From positions 1 through 64,000 of the forward strand of contig JAXMBN010000025.1 of the NCBI GenBank assembly GCA_046349875.1: a DNA stretch of 64,000 bases, read 5' to 3'. Position numbers and translations under genes: made by a program. Shown in pieces: positions 29,589 through 39,470 of this stretch; the stretch's first letter is position 1; every line of letters begins with the position of its first letter. This DNA is from JAXMBN01 sp046349875 (GTDB lineage: Bacteria > Planctomycetota > Planctomycetia > Pirellulales > Pirellulaceae). Under the pieces are notes generated by a model, which was not told the DNA's origin, did not search any database, and was given only the letters and a program-made list of their open reading frames with translations.

Positions 29589-32500
29589 ATGGTGACTAGG
29601 TTTGCGCTCATTGCTTTTGCCGTAACTTTCATGACGGTGAACCCTCGTGCAAGATCCGAGGAAACAGTCGCAGTTTATCGTCGGGATATTCAGCCGATCC
29701 TTGCTGAATATTGCTTTCATTGTCATGGAGCCGATGCCAACTCACGATCCGGTGCCTTGCGACTCGATCTGCGGGAAGCGGCACTAGTCGGAGGTTATTC
29801 AAAGGTTCCAGCTATAGTTCCGGGCAAACCGGAAGCGAGTGCGTTGATTGCGAGGCTAGAGCACGCCGATCTTGATTTGCGGATGCCACCTAGCGAGGAA
29901 AAAAAATCACTCTCTCCTAAGCAGATCGAGACCTTGAAGGCATGGATCCGGCAAGGGGCACCTTATGAAGCTCACTGGGCTTTTGAATCGCCGCGGAAGG
30001 TTGAACTACAACCGGAGGGCAAGCATCCAATCGATCAGTTGGTTTCGAAGGTTTGGGCGCAAGAGAAAGTGTTACCATCGCCTCGGGAATCAGCCCATGT
30101 TCTTTGTCGAAGGCTTTATTTGGATGTCATTGGATTGCCCCCAACCCTGGAAGAGTTGGAAGCGTTCGAGAAAGAAGGATTGGAAGCGACTCTCGAGCGT
30201 TTGCTGAAGAGCGAGCGCTATGGAGAAAAGTGGGCTCGCGTTTGGCTCGATGTGGCTCGCTACTCCGATACCAATGGATATGAAAAGGACTTACGACGCG
30301 AACAATGGATATGGCGAGACTGGGTTGTTCGCGCCTTGAATGAAGACAAACCTTACAACGAATTTTTGATCGAGCAAATTGGTGGTGATCTTTTGCCGAA
30401 TGCAACGCAAGAACAAGTGATCGCTACTGGATTCTTGCGGAATAGCATGCTCAATGAAGAAGGAGCGATTGTTCCAGAACAGTTTCGGATGTTCGAGATG
30501 TTCGATCGCATGGACTGCGTTGGTAAGGCCGTTCTTGGATTAACGACACAGTGCTCGCAATGTCATAACCATAAGTTCGATCCTCTGACGCAAGAGGATT
30601 ATTACGGCATGTTCGCCTATTTGAACAATGCCTACGAATCGCAATCGTGGATCTACAACGCGAAACAATGGGAAGCCAAGAAAACTGTGGAAGATTCGTT
30701 GCGACAATCCATTGCAGCAATACGGCAAGAGAATGGGGATTGGAAGGAATCGATCGCAAAATGGTCGCAAGAGCTATCTGCTGCGAAACCCCAGTGGCGT
30801 CCCTTGGCATTTCACCAACTGGAAAGTGTGAGTGGTCTAAACCATCCCGTGCAGTTGCAGGATCAATCGATTCTGATGTTGGGGCATAGCAGTAGCGATG
30901 TATTCTTCGTGGGAGCCTACGAGGGAACGGGCCTGACCGGTGTTCAGTTGGAAGTTTTGACGCATGAGGATTTACCCTTCCGTGGGCCGGGCCGAAGTGG
31001 GCAAGGAACTTGGGAAATCCACGAGTTAGAAATTTTGACGCGCACTCCTGAGAAGAAAGAATGGGAAAAGCAAAAGTTGGTACACGCAACCGCCGACTTC
31101 TCAGAGCCGGAGCAGAAGCAAGACAAACGATCGACAGGACCTGTTGCGCATCTGATCGATGGTAAAGACGAAAACTCATGGAAGGCTGATCGAGGAGTGG
31201 GAAGGCGAAATCAAGCGTCCGTCGCTGTCGTTCAGTTCGAGAAACCACTGGACCTTCCTGCTGGCTCAGAAGTCAAAGTAGTTCTTCGAATGGGAGCGAT
31301 GGTCGGCTGTTGCCGAGTCAGTCTTACCGCTTCGGCTGCACCAGTCGCTCCAGCGATCGATCATCAAGTCATCTTGGCGTTGGACGCTGCAAAGATTCAT
31401 GAAGAGCAAGCGCATGCAGACGACGTTGTCGAAGCATGGGCTCGTTATCACAAACGGTCTCCTGAACGATTGGTGGAGATGGATCAAGCATGGAAGAAGT
31501 ATCCTCAAGCGGAAACTTCCGTATTGCATCTCCGTGAACGATCGGGTGACTTTGTCCGAGTCACGCATTGGTTGGATCGAGGCGAATGGGATAAACGGAA
31601 GCAGGAAGTAAAGCCGCATGTCCCAGGATTTCTGCACGCGTGGGATCCCTCTTGGGAAAACAATCGACTCGGTTTTGCCCGTTGGTTGGCCAGTGAACGT
31701 TCCCCTTTGACTGCGCGTGTAGCAGTGAATCGAATGTGGCAATCCTTGTTCGGTGAAGGTTTGGTCGATGTCGCCGAAGATTTTGGAAATCGCACGACGA
31801 CACCGCTTCAAGTCGAACTCTTGGATTGGTTAGCCGTCGATTTCATGGAGCATCACTGGAGTCAAAAGCATCTATTGAAAACGATCGTCACGAGCGGAGT
31901 CTATCAGCAAAGTTCTCGCATAGAACCTGAGGCTCTCGATCGCGATCCGAAGAATCGATGGTTGGCTCGTGGGCCTCGGTTCCGTTGTGATGCGGAAGTG
32001 ATACGAGATGTGGCGCTCCGTGTGTCGGGATTGTTAGTGGACAAGATGGGAGGGCCGAGTGTGATTCCTCCCGTCCCTCAAAACGTCTTAGATTACAACT
32101 ACGTCTATCCATCGTATTGGACCGCCGCGCAAAGCCCCGAACGTTATCGTCGAACGCTGTACTGTTTTCGAAAACGTTCGATGCCCGATCCTGCGATGAC
32201 TAGCTTGGATGCGCCCAATGGTGATCTCTCGTGTGCACGACGCGTTCGATCCAATACGCCTTTGGCGGCTCTTACGGGATGGAATGAGCCGATATTTGTG
32301 GAGGCCGCGCAGGCGCTTGCGCTCCGCATTCTTAAAGAGGGTGGCGATACCGAGTTGGAACGCATTCAGCATGCGTATCGACTCTGTGTGTCGCGTCTTC
32401 CGAGCGAATCGGAAGAGGAAGCGATGCTTCACTTTTTGCGAGACGCAAGAAAGCGAATCGCAGAAGGATGGGTGAATGCGAAAGAGATTGCGAGTGGGGA

Positions 32501-32612
32501 TGCGACCAAGTTGCCAACTTTACCAGTAGGGACAACGCCGCAGGATGCCGCCGCATGGACGCTGCTCTCCCGAGTCCTATTGAACCTCGACGAAACCATC
32601 ACCAAGAATTAG
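29589..32612 (+). CDS. Planctomycete cytochrome c / DUF1549 / DUF1553 protein
   Basis: About 1007 residues. ATG 29589 is chosen because it opens directly into a signal peptide (VTRFALIAFAVTFMTV); the upstream in-frame Met at 29409 adds 60 residues without coding character. After the signal comes a planctomycete cytochrome c domain with one haem motif CFHCH (ILAEYCFHCHGADANSRSG). A DUF1549 domain with a second CSQCH follows (CSQCHNHKFDPLTQEDYYGM), and the DUF1553 domain is C-terminal (RVAVNRMWQSLFGEGLVDVA). Members are exported and usually sit beside a DUF1501 protein, as here, six bases downstream. Function in the phylum is not established; a redox role in polymer degradation has been suggested for such pairs. 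Confidence 0.92.
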   Translation: MVTRFALIAFAVTFMTVNPRARSEETVAVYRRDIQPILAEYCFHCHGADANSRSGALRLDLREAALVGGYSKVPAIVPGKPEASALIARLEHADLDLRMPPSEEKKSLSPKQIETLKAWIRQGAPYEAHWAFESPRKVELQPEGKHPIDQLVSKVWAQEKVLPSPRESAHVLCRRLYLDVIGLPPTLEELEAFEKEGLEATLERLLKSERYGEKWARVWLDVARYSDTNGYEKDLRREQWIWRDWVVRALNEDKPYNEFLIEQIGGDLLPNATQEQVIATGFLRNSMLNEEGAIVPEQFRMFEMFDRMDCVGKAVLGLTTQCSQCHNHKFDPLTQEDYYGMFAYLNNAYESQSWIYNAKQWEAKKTVEDSLRQSIAAIRQENGDWKESIAKWSQELSAAKPQWRPLAFHQLESVSGLNHPVQLQDQSILMLGHSSSDVFFVGAYEGTGLTGVQLEVLTHEDLPFRGPGRSGQGTWEIHELEILTRTPEKKEWEKQKLVHATADFSEPEQKQDKRSTGPVAHLIDGKDENSWKADRGVGRRNQASVAVVQFEKPLDLPAGSEVKVVLRMGAMVGCCRVSLTASAAPVAPAIDHQVILALDAAKIHEEQAHADDVVEAWARYHKRSPERLVEMDQAWKKYPQAETSVLHLRERSGDFVRVTHWLDRGEWDKRKQEVKPHVPGFLHAWDPSWENNRLGFARWLASERSPLTARVAVNRMWQSLFGEGLVDVAEDFGNRTTTPLQVELLDWLAVDFMEHHWSQKHLLKTIVTSGVYQQSSRIEPEALDRDPKNRWLARGPRFRCDAEVIRDVALRVSGLLVDKMGGPSVIPPVPQNVLDYNYVYPSYWTAAQSPERYRRTLYCFRKRSMPDPAMTSLDAPNGDLSCARRVRSNTPLAALTGWNEPIFVEAAQALALRILKEGGDTELERIQHAYRLCVSRLPSESEEEAMLHFLRDARKRIAEGWVNAKEIASGDATKLPTLPVGTTPQDAAAWTLLSRVLLNLDETITKN

Positions 32613-32618
32613 TGGATC

Positions 32619-34058
32619 ATGAATCAGCTTTCATCACAAACCGTTGGTCAATTTTTATCGCGGCGATTGTTCTTCAGTCAATGCGGCGTTGGGTTGGCAG
32701 GATTGTCCGCGGCCTATCTTGCGCAGAAGGATCGGAGTCTTCATGCATGGGATCAACAGGGAACGCGCAGTGGACCGATGGCTCCGCGGGATCCCCACTT
32801 TGAACCCAAGGTCAAACGGGTCATCTATTTGTTTCATGCGGGTGCGCCGAGTCAGTTAGAACTATTCGATGGGAAGCCGGAATTGGCTAAGCGAAACGGT
32901 CAATTGCCTCCGGCTGAATTGCTGAAGGGATATCGAGCGGCATTCATCAACCCCAATTCAGCGCTGTTAGGACCCAAATACAAGTTTGCGCCGCAAGGAA
33001 AGTGTGGCATGGAGCTCAGCGAACTCTTGCCAAATCTAGGAAAGATCGCAGACGATATCTGTCTGATTCGATCGATGCAAACCGATGCGGTGAATCATGC
33101 GCCTGCTCAGATCATGATGAATACCGGATCGCAGCAGTTTGGGCGCCCCAGTTTTGGATCATGGACGTTGTATGGACTAGGAAGTGAGGCTGAAGATCTT
33201 CCAGGGTTTGTGGTTTTGACAAGTGCCAAAGGGACCAGTGGTGGTGCCAGCAATTATGGATGTGGGTTCTTGCCAACAATGTATGGGGGCGTTCCGTTTC
33301 GAAGTAAAGGTGATCCCGTCCTTTATCTATCCAATCCAAACGGCGTCGATCGCGAATCCCAGCGAATGTCGCTCGATCTGCTCCAAGAACTCAATCAAAA
33401 AAGCTTGGAAGCCATTGGAGATCCCGAAACGGCTGCCCGCATTCAAAGCTATGAAATGGCCTATCGATTGCAAACGAGTGCTCCCGAGTTGATGGATCTG
33501 TCGCAAGAATCAAAAGAGACGTTAGAGCTCTACGGGATCAAAGATCCTAAAGAACCAAGTTATGCGCGGAACTGCCTGTTGGCTCGCCGGCTTGCCGAGC
33601 GAGGTGTGCGTTTTGTTCAGTTGTTCCACGAAGCTTGGGATCAGCATGGCAATCTGACGGCCGACATCAAGAAGAATGCAGGTGAAACCGATCAGGCTAG
33701 CGCTGCGCTGGTCCAAGATCTCAAGCAGCGTGGTCTCCTCAAAGATACCCTCGTGATTTGGGGAGGGGAGTTCGGGCGTACGCCGATGGTCCAAGGAGGC
33801 AACGATGGCCGTGACCACCACAATCGATCCTATAGTTTGTGGTTAGCCGGAGGAGGTCTCAAGACGGGCTACGTGCATGGTGAAACCGATGAATTGGGCT
33901 TTGGTGTCACTCGCGATCCTGTGCATGTTCACGATCTCAATGCAACGCTTTTGCATCTGCTGGGGCTCGAGCACACGCGGCTCATCTACCGATATCAAGG
34001 ACGCGATTATCGTTTGACCGACATTCATGGGTCGCTGGTTTCGCAGATTCTTGCCTAA
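32619..34058 (+). CDS. DUF1501 protein (sulfatase-like fold), probably Tat-exported
   Basis: 479 residues. The N-terminus SRRLFFSQCGVGLAGLSAA looks like a Tat signal, consistent with export of folded proteins. Typical DUF1501 phrases are RVIYLFHAGAPSQLELFDG, DDICLIRSMQTDAVNHAPAQ, LLKDTLVIWGGEFGRTPM, and GGNDGRDHHN near the C-terminus. The family shares the alkaline-phosphatase/sulfatase fold, but its activity is unknown. It follows the cytochrome/DUF1549 gene by six bases, the usual planctomycete arrangement, which indicates co-transcription and joint function. Confidence 0.93.
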   Translation: MNQLSSQTVGQFLSRRLFFSQCGVGLAGLSAAYLAQKDRSLHAWDQQGTRSGPMAPRDPHFEPKVKRVIYLFHAGAPSQLELFDGKPELAKRNGQLPPAELLKGYRAAFINPNSALLGPKYKFAPQGKCGMELSELLPNLGKIADDICLIRSMQTDAVNHAPAQIMMNTGSQQFGRPSFGSWTLYGLGSEAEDLPGFVVLTSAKGTSGGASNYGCGFLPTMYGGVPFRSKGDPVLYLSNPNGVDRESQRMSLDLLQELNQKSLEAIGDPETAARIQSYEMAYRLQTSAPELMDLSQESKETLELYGIKDPKEPSYARNCLLARRLAERGVRFVQLFHEAWDQHGNLTADIKKNAGETDQASAALVQDLKQRGLLKDTLVIWGGEFGRTPMVQGGNDGRDHHNRSYSLWLAGGGLKTGYVHGETDELGFGVTRDPVHVHDLNATLLHLLGLEHTRLIYRYQGRDYRLTDIHGSLVSQILA

Positions 34059-34229
34059 TCAATAGTGGCAGGTCCAAATGGCAGGTATGCGTTGAGCAAG
34101 GCGCTGTTACCATCGTACATCGATCCATGGAATCTGAATTCCTAGCGAGTGTTTGGGTCGTTACAATATCGATCCATAGAGTCGATCGCGCAATTTGGAG
34201 ATGGGTACCAAAATCCTTGGAGAGCCTTG

Positions 34230-35036
34230 ATGGTAAATATGGATGCTGTGGCACTGACCATTGCAGGGTCCGACCCCAGTGGAGGTGCGGGCTTGCAAGC
34301 CGATCTGAAAGTCTTCCAACAGCTCGGCGTCTACGGAATGTCGGTGGTCACATTGCTGACGGTACAAAATACGCAAGGCGTCACTGAGGTCGATGTCTTC
34401 TCACCAGAGATCATTTTGGCCCAACTGCAAGCAGTATGTTCCGACATTCCCCCAAAGGTCATCAAAACAGGTGCGATGGGAAATGCCAAGGTTGTAGAGG
34501 AAATTGGGAAAGTTCTAAGTGGTATAACGTGCCCAAAAGTGATCGATCCAGTCTTGGTCAGTAAGCATGGGCACGCGTTGGTTGCGGATGATGTGATTGG
34601 AAGTTACATCGAACATTTGATACCGCAAGCCTTTCTGATCACTCCGAATCGGCATGAGGCAGAACGGCTCTCTGGTGTGAAGATTGTCGATAGATCAACG
34701 GCCCTCGAGGCGATTCGACAGTTGCAGCGCTTTGGGGCTAGCAACGTTCTGCTGAAAGCGGGTTGCATGGAGAACCAGCAATACCATTTTCTTGCTATGG
34801 GATCGGACGTAGAAGAAGAAATTGTAACGCCAACGATTTTGGCCAATAACACGCATGGAAGTGGTTGTGTTTTGGCCGCTTCGATCGCGGCTTGGTTGGC
34901 TCTGGGAGAATTGGGCCTGGAAAATGCGGTCCGAAGGGGCGTTGAAGGGGTTTATCAGGCCATCCAATGCAATAGTCAATTGGGAAAGGGAATTCACCCC
35001 GTCGATGTTCGTGGAATGAGCCAACAGACGATTTGA
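34230..35036 (+). CDS. thiD: Hydroxymethylpyrimidine/phosphomethylpyrimidine kinase
   Basis: A cytoplasmic kinase of thiamine biosynthesis that phosphorylates HMP and then HMP-P. It has the ribokinase-superfamily hallmark ALTIAGSDPSGGAGLQADLK at the N-terminus, TGAMGNAKVVEEIG, VIDPVLVSKHGHALV, LITPNRHEAERLSGV, and the anion-hole/catalytic segment NTHGSGCVLAASIAAWLA. I chose ATG 34230, which has GGAGAG about six bases upstream; the longer ORF from 34149 adds unrelated residues. Length (268 residues) is normal. It stands alone, so no pathway neighbours support it, but the motifs are clear. Confidence 0.92.
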   Translation: MVNMDAVALTIAGSDPSGGAGLQADLKVFQQLGVYGMSVVTLLTVQNTQGVTEVDVFSPEIILAQLQAVCSDIPPKVIKTGAMGNAKVVEEIGKVLSGITCPKVIDPVLVSKHGHALVADDVIGSYIEHLIPQAFLITPNRHEAERLSGVKIVDRSTALEAIRQLQRFGASNVLLKAGCMENQQYHFLAMGSDVEEEIVTPTILANNTHGSGCVLAASIAAWLALGELGLENAVRRGVEGVYQAIQCNSQLGKGIHPVDVRGMSQQTI

Positions 35037-35127
35037 ATCGTTAGAATAGGGCTCACTCCAAACGGTTGCTTGAATGCCGAAGTGACTCGATTGGCTTCCT
35101 CTCTATCTTTTTTAAGAGCATCAAGCA

Positions 35128-36237
35128 ATGAAATGTAGCATCTTCGTTGGCCGCCTGATGGGGCTCGGTTTGATCGTACGTTTGGGAATGGCCAGCTTGT
35201 TCATGGCTCAAGCACTTGTGGCACAATCACTGCCTCGTAGCACGCCGGAATCGCAAGGGGTTTCATCGGCGGGAGTGCTTCAGTTCTTGGAGACAGCAGA
35301 TCGCCAAGTTCAATCGATGCATAGTTTTATGTTGGTTCGGCATGGACAAGTGGTTGCGGAAGCATGGTGGGCGCCTGAATCACCAACAAAGCCGCACGTC
35401 CTTTGGTCATTGTCCAAGAGTTTTACATCGACGGCGGTAGGTTTGGCCGTCGCTGATGGGAAGCTATCGATCGATGACCCGGTGAGCAAGTTTTTTCCCG
35501 AGGAGATGCCGGCGGAACCAAGCAGTAATCTTAAAGCGATGAGGGTAAAAGATTTATTGACGATGTCGACAGGACATCAGGACGAGGTCAACCTTCGAAC
35601 GGAAAAGGAATGGATCAAGGCCTTTTTGAATCATCCTGTTCCCCACAAGCCTGGCACTCACTTCAAGTACAACACGCCTGCGACTTTTATGCAGTCCGCC
35701 ATCGTTCGCAAGGTGACGGGGCAAACGGTCTTGGACTATTTGAAGCCTCGTCTCTTTGAACCACTCGGCATCGCAGCGCCCCAATGGGATACGAGTCCAG
35801 ACGGCAATTCGATTGGTGGATACGGACTCTATCTTTGCACCGAAGATATCGCCAAATTCGGTCAATTGTATTTGCAAAAAGGGATGTGGAATGGGAAGCA
35901 GTTGATTGCTGCTGACTGGATTGATCAAGCCACATCGAAACAGGTAAGCAATGGCAGCGATCCGACTCGCGATTGGGATCAAGGTTATGGAGTTCAGTTT
36001 TGGAGATGTCGTCATGGAGCCTATCGGGGCGATGGAAAAGATGGGCAGTTTTGTGTCGTCATGCCCAAGCAGGATGCAGTCGTCGTCATCACTGCAAACA
36101 CCGGCGACATGCAGGCGGAACTCAATGGGGTTTGGGACAAACTGTTGCCAGCCTTTCAGGATAGTCCTTTGCCCGCGAACCCCGAAGGTGCAGCCAAGCT
36201 CAAGGAATTTGCGAGCGGTTTGAAGGCGACTCGGTAA
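35128..36237 (+). CDS. Serine hydrolase of the beta-lactamase/class C PBP fold
   Basis: 369 residues with an N-terminal signal peptide (LFMAQALVAQS), so periplasmic or secreted. The catalytic SxxK motif is SLSK at residues 94-97 (LWSLSKSFTSTAVGLA). A YNT triad element sits in FKYNTPATFMQSA, and GGYGLYLCTEDIAKFGQLY is typical of the family's later region. Known members include esterases, D-amino-acid peptidases and PBP-like enzymes; the sequence does not show the substrate. The gene is alone in its transcription unit. Confidence 0.88.
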   Translation: MKCSIFVGRLMGLGLIVRLGMASLFMAQALVAQSLPRSTPESQGVSSAGVLQFLETADRQVQSMHSFMLVRHGQVVAEAWWAPESPTKPHVLWSLSKSFTSTAVGLAVADGKLSIDDPVSKFFPEEMPAEPSSNLKAMRVKDLLTMSTGHQDEVNLRTEKEWIKAFLNHPVPHKPGTHFKYNTPATFMQSAIVRKVTGQTVLDYLKPRLFEPLGIAAPQWDTSPDGNSIGGYGLYLCTEDIAKFGQLYLQKGMWNGKQLIAADWIDQATSKQVSNGSDPTRDWDQGYGVQFWRCRHGAYRGDGKDGQFCVVMPKQDAVVVITANTGDMQAELNGVWDKLLPAFQDSPLPANPEGAAKLKEFASGLKATR

Positions 36238-36331
36238 AGACGCTTGGGCAATGGTCTCGCCCTGCCCTGCAAAGATCGAACGATAGACCGAGAGTGGCGA
36301 TTCGAGATTAAAGGGATCAACCCGTACCAAG

Positions 36332-38155
36332 GTGAAAGTGATGACACAGCGGTCGTTTCTAGAACGAAAGCCATCCAAGATGCCCATTCGAAGGTATCTC
36401 GATGCGAAGGTCGGAGTGCCTGCCCGGATCGCCCTGTATTATTTCTTGTTCGGCATCTGTTGGATTTTATTCTCGGACGTCACGTTGCTTTGGTCGGATC
36501 TGTCGACGCTTCGTGGCTATTTGGTTTCGTCGAGCAAAGGAATACTTTTTGTTACACTTTCAGCGGGATTGATTTATGTCTTGCTGCGGCAATACGTGAA
36601 CGATCTTCATAAGGCCAATGCGCTTGCGTCTGCAGTGATTGACCATTCGACCGATGCGGTCATGGTCAAGGACAAAGAAGGCCAATACCTCATGGTCAAT
36701 AAGACGGCCGCCACGTATGTCGAACGCTCGCAGAGCGCTATCATGCGCGAGGGTGATGAGCAGATCTATGACGAGCAACGAGCGAGGGAGCTCCGAGATA
36801 TTGAGCTTCGTATCATGGAGACCGGTCAAGAGCAATCGTTCGAGGAGGTATGGTTGCAGAACGGCAAGCAACGCACCGTACTTACGACCAAGATTCCTTT
36901 CCGGGACACCCATCAAAAAGTTATTGGCCTCATAACGATGGCCCGCGACATTACCGATCGCCATCGTCTGGAAATGCAGTTGCACCAATCGCAAAAGATG
37001 GAAGCCATCGGCCGGCTCGCCGGTGGAATTGCTCACGATTTCAATAATTTGCTGACCGTCATTCAAGGATACTGCGAACTCCTGCTGACATCTTCGAGTC
37101 TCACCGATCGAGAATTGGAGTCGCTTAAGTCGATGCAACAGGCCGCAGCACGAGCAACGCAGTTGACGGGACAACTCCTAGCATTTAGCCGTCGTGCGAT
37201 GGTGGCTCCACGATCGTTGGATTTGAATGATGCGATACTCAATGCCGAAGATTTGCTGCGGCGTTTGACCTTTGAAACGATTACGCTCGAGTTGAAGTTG
37301 TCGAAAGAGCCCTGCATTATCCAGGCCGATCCGACTCAAATGGATCAAGTGCTGATGAATTTGGTTTTGAATGCTCGCGATGCGATGCCGCAAGGTGGAA
37401 CTATTCGGATCGAAACCAGGCTTTTGACAGCTGCAGGAAATGAGGGAGGAAACGTAGGAGAACTTGCGGACCCGATGGTCGAGTTGACCGTAAGTGACAC
37501 AGGGCGAGGTATGCCTGAGAGTGTCCAGGCCCATATCTTCGAACCCTTCTTTACGACGAAAGAAGTGGGGAAAGGAACGGGATTGGGACTGGCTGTGGTG
37601 CATGGAATCGTTAACCAAGCGCACGGTGTGATCTCGGTGATATCGGCATTGGGGAAAGGAACAACCTTTCGACTTCGATTTCCGGTAGTGAAGCCGATTG
37701 ACTCGCCGATCAAGCCCGTTGGGTCAAGCAACGAAGCAGGAACAGAGCGAGTGCTTCTGGTCGAAGATGAAGACAACGTCCGCAATCTTTTGCAACTTAC
37801 TCTTGAAGCCGCAGGATACAAAGTGGTGGCCTCGGCAACCGCGATCAGTGCGCTCGAATGGGTTCATCATATGCAATCCGCTCCCGATATTCTGATAGCC
37901 GATCTTGTCATGCCGGGAATGGGAGGCAGGGAGCTCGCGGAGATACTTCGTGCCGAATACCCAGCGGTCAAGATTCTGTTTATGAGTGGGTATAGTGATG
38001 AAACGCTCAGTGAGCTTGGGATCGGAAAAGACTTTGGAGCGTTCCTGCAAAAGCCATTTGGGCCGAAAGAATTCATCAAATCGGTTCGAAGCGTGTTGGA
38101 TGGAGCGGATAGTGGAGATCCCATTGCACGAACCAATCATTCGCAGCACGCATGA
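36332..38155 (+). CDS. Membrane-bound hybrid histidine kinase with PAS and receiver domains
   Basis: 607 residues. Two hydrophobic segments at about 33-53 and 68-86 anchor it in the inner membrane. A PAS domain spans about 95-210 (SAVIDHSTDAVMVKDKEG). The dimerisation/phosphoacceptor helix has LAGGIAHDFNNLLTVIQGY with His235. The ATP-binding domain has NLVLNARDAMPQGG, VSDTGRGMPE and KGTGLGLAVVHG. A C-terminal receiver domain begins RVLLVEDEDNVR, with phospho-Asp524 in LIADLVMPGM. No partner response regulator is adjacent. The start could also be ATG 36341 or 36380. The signal sensed is unknown. Confidence 0.9.
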   Translation: MKVMTQRSFLERKPSKMPIRRYLDAKVGVPARIALYYFLFGICWILFSDVTLLWSDLSTLRGYLVSSSKGILFVTLSAGLIYVLLRQYVNDLHKANALASAVIDHSTDAVMVKDKEGQYLMVNKTAATYVERSQSAIMREGDEQIYDEQRARELRDIELRIMETGQEQSFEEVWLQNGKQRTVLTTKIPFRDTHQKVIGLITMARDITDRHRLEMQLHQSQKMEAIGRLAGGIAHDFNNLLTVIQGYCELLLTSSSLTDRELESLKSMQQAAARATQLTGQLLAFSRRAMVAPRSLDLNDAILNAEDLLRRLTFETITLELKLSKEPCIIQADPTQMDQVLMNLVLNARDAMPQGGTIRIETRLLTAAGNEGGNVGELADPMVELTVSDTGRGMPESVQAHIFEPFFTTKEVGKGTGLGLAVVHGIVNQAHGVISVISALGKGTTFRLRFPVVKPIDSPIKPVGSSNEAGTERVLLVEDEDNVRNLLQLTLEAAGYKVVASATAISALEWVHHMQSAPDILIADLVMPGMGGRELAEILRAEYPAVKILFMSGYSDETLSELGIGKDFGAFLQKPFGPKEFIKSVRSVLDGADSGDPIARTNHSQHA

Positions 38156-38507
38156 GATTGAGTATGAAAAGACTTGATTTGCGATGCGGATTTCGATGAC
38201 TTGCGAGTGTACGGAAAGCGTGCTACGCTAGTACTATTACGCACTTTCTTGTTCGTGCTTCCAAAGGGCCATCGTGCAAAACGCCAAAGGCTTTCGACCC
38301 ATTCACGAGAATGCATTGTATCTCGTGCTCTTTATCTCCAACGGCGGCGGTTGGTGACCTAGCCCAAGACAGGCTGAGCGTACTCGCTTGGTGATGATGT
38401 TGTTTGGCAACGTCGGTTTCTAGTTGGTCTAAGGTGTAGCGGCAATATCTCTTTCTTTTCCATTACCCACTATCTAACAAGTGGTATTTGAATTGGGGAT
38501 TCATCTC
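38156..38507. other. Leader/intergenic region before the cation exchanger
   Basis: About 350 bases without a convincing gene. Short inverted repeats occur (CGAGA / TCTCG near 38318-38336 and CCAAC / GTTGG near 38339-38355). A structured leader is possible, as some CaCA exchangers are riboswitch-controlled, but I could not match it to a known riboswitch consensus. Confidence 0.3.
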
Positions 38508-39437
38508 ATGATGGATTATGTCTGGCTATTGTTTGGAGTTGTATTTGCAGGTTTGGGTGGAGAGCTATTTGTACGAGGATCGGTCGGGTTAGCGACTTGG
38601 CTGCGCATCCCCGCTGGGATTGTAGGAGCAACGGTTGCCGCGTTTGCAACGTCGAGCCCCGAGTTTTCCGTATCCATCAGTTCTTCGGTAGCGGGAACTC
38701 CCGAAATTGCCCTTGGGGATTCACTGGGAAGCAACGTGGTCAATGTCGGGTTGATCTTGGCTTTAGCATTGGTGATATCACCTATTGAATCGCCGCGTGG
38801 GAGCATCCGACGCGACTATCCCATTGCCTTCCTCGTGCCTGTTTTGACAGGACTCCTCTTTCTGGACGGTCAGCTGACTCGCATCGATAGTTTGATCTTG
38901 TTCTCGGTTTTTGCGATTTGGATCTTTCTATCCGTGCAAGAGGCTCGGCGTCAGCGAAGCGCGGCGGATGAAGTCTTGGGCGAGCACAAGCCTTGGAGGA
39001 TTGTGGGGGCATGTATATTAGGACTTGCTGCTTTGGTTTTGGCAGGCAACTTGATCGTGCTCGGGGCTCGTGGTATCGCTCTGTCGTTTGGCGTGTCTGA
39101 GTTTGTGGTTGGAGCCACGGTGGTTTCGATTGGTACTTCCGTTCCGGAACTGGCCACGACCTTGATTGCCAAACTGCGTGGTCATGATGAGATAGGCTTA
39201 GGAACCGTGCTTGGAAGCAACATCTTCAATGGACTATTCATCGTCGCATCGGCCGCGTTCATTTGTCCGATACAGGTGGAATGGAAGCAAATCGTCATCG
39301 CATTGGTGATGGGCCTGTTGGTGTTGCTGCCAATCTTTCCCCCCGTTTCTGGATTGCTGGGACGGCGGCGCGGAATGATTCTTCTGATGCTCTACGGTGT
39401 CTACTTAGCGATTATCTTGCAATCGCAGAGCCACTAA
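38508..39437 (+). CDS. Ca2+/Na+ (CaCA-family) exchanger
   Basis: 309 residues with about ten membrane segments in two inverted alpha repeats, as in YrbG-like sodium/calcium exchangers. Repeat 1 has VAAFATSSPEFSVSISSSVA and GDSLGSNVVNVGLIL; repeat 2 has VSIGTSVPELATTLIAKLRG and GTVLGSNIFNGLFIV. These acidic and asparagine motifs form the ion-binding centre in the family. It acts in the inner membrane, exchanging a divalent cation for Na+ or H+. ATG 38508 follows a GGGGAT-like site; a GTG at 38481 in the same frame is less likely. It converges on the GT2-HAD gene with a 33-base gap. Confidence 0.9.
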   Translation: MMDYVWLLFGVVFAGLGGELFVRGSVGLATWLRIPAGIVGATVAAFATSSPEFSVSISSSVAGTPEIALGDSLGSNVVNVGLILALALVISPIESPRGSIRRDYPIAFLVPVLTGLLFLDGQLTRIDSLILFSVFAIWIFLSVQEARRQRSAADEVLGEHKPWRIVGACILGLAALVLAGNLIVLGARGIALSFGVSEFVVGATVVSIGTSVPELATTLIAKLRGHDEIGLGTVLGSNIFNGLFIVASAAFICPIQVEWKQIVIALVMGLLVLLPIFPPVSGLLGRRRGMILLMLYGVYLAIILQSQSH

Positions 39438-39470
39438 AGTGAGCTGAAGCAAGTGGCTACGCATTCAGTA

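Noticed and set aside
30451..31248. 265-residue minus-strand ORF inside the cytochrome/DUF1549 gene
   Set aside because: Antisense shadow; the plus-strand gene has clear domains over the same bases and the antisense protein has no motif.
34070..34110. Possible sigma54 promoter before thiD (TGGCAGGTCCAAATGGC)
   Set aside because: The GG and GC elements are 11 rather than 10 bases apart and the -12 TTGC is missing.
38156..38507. Possible yybP-ykoY-type riboswitch before the CaCA exchanger
   Set aside because: Position suits it, but the conserved bases of that riboswitch cannot be found in the right order; only short unrelated stems were seen.
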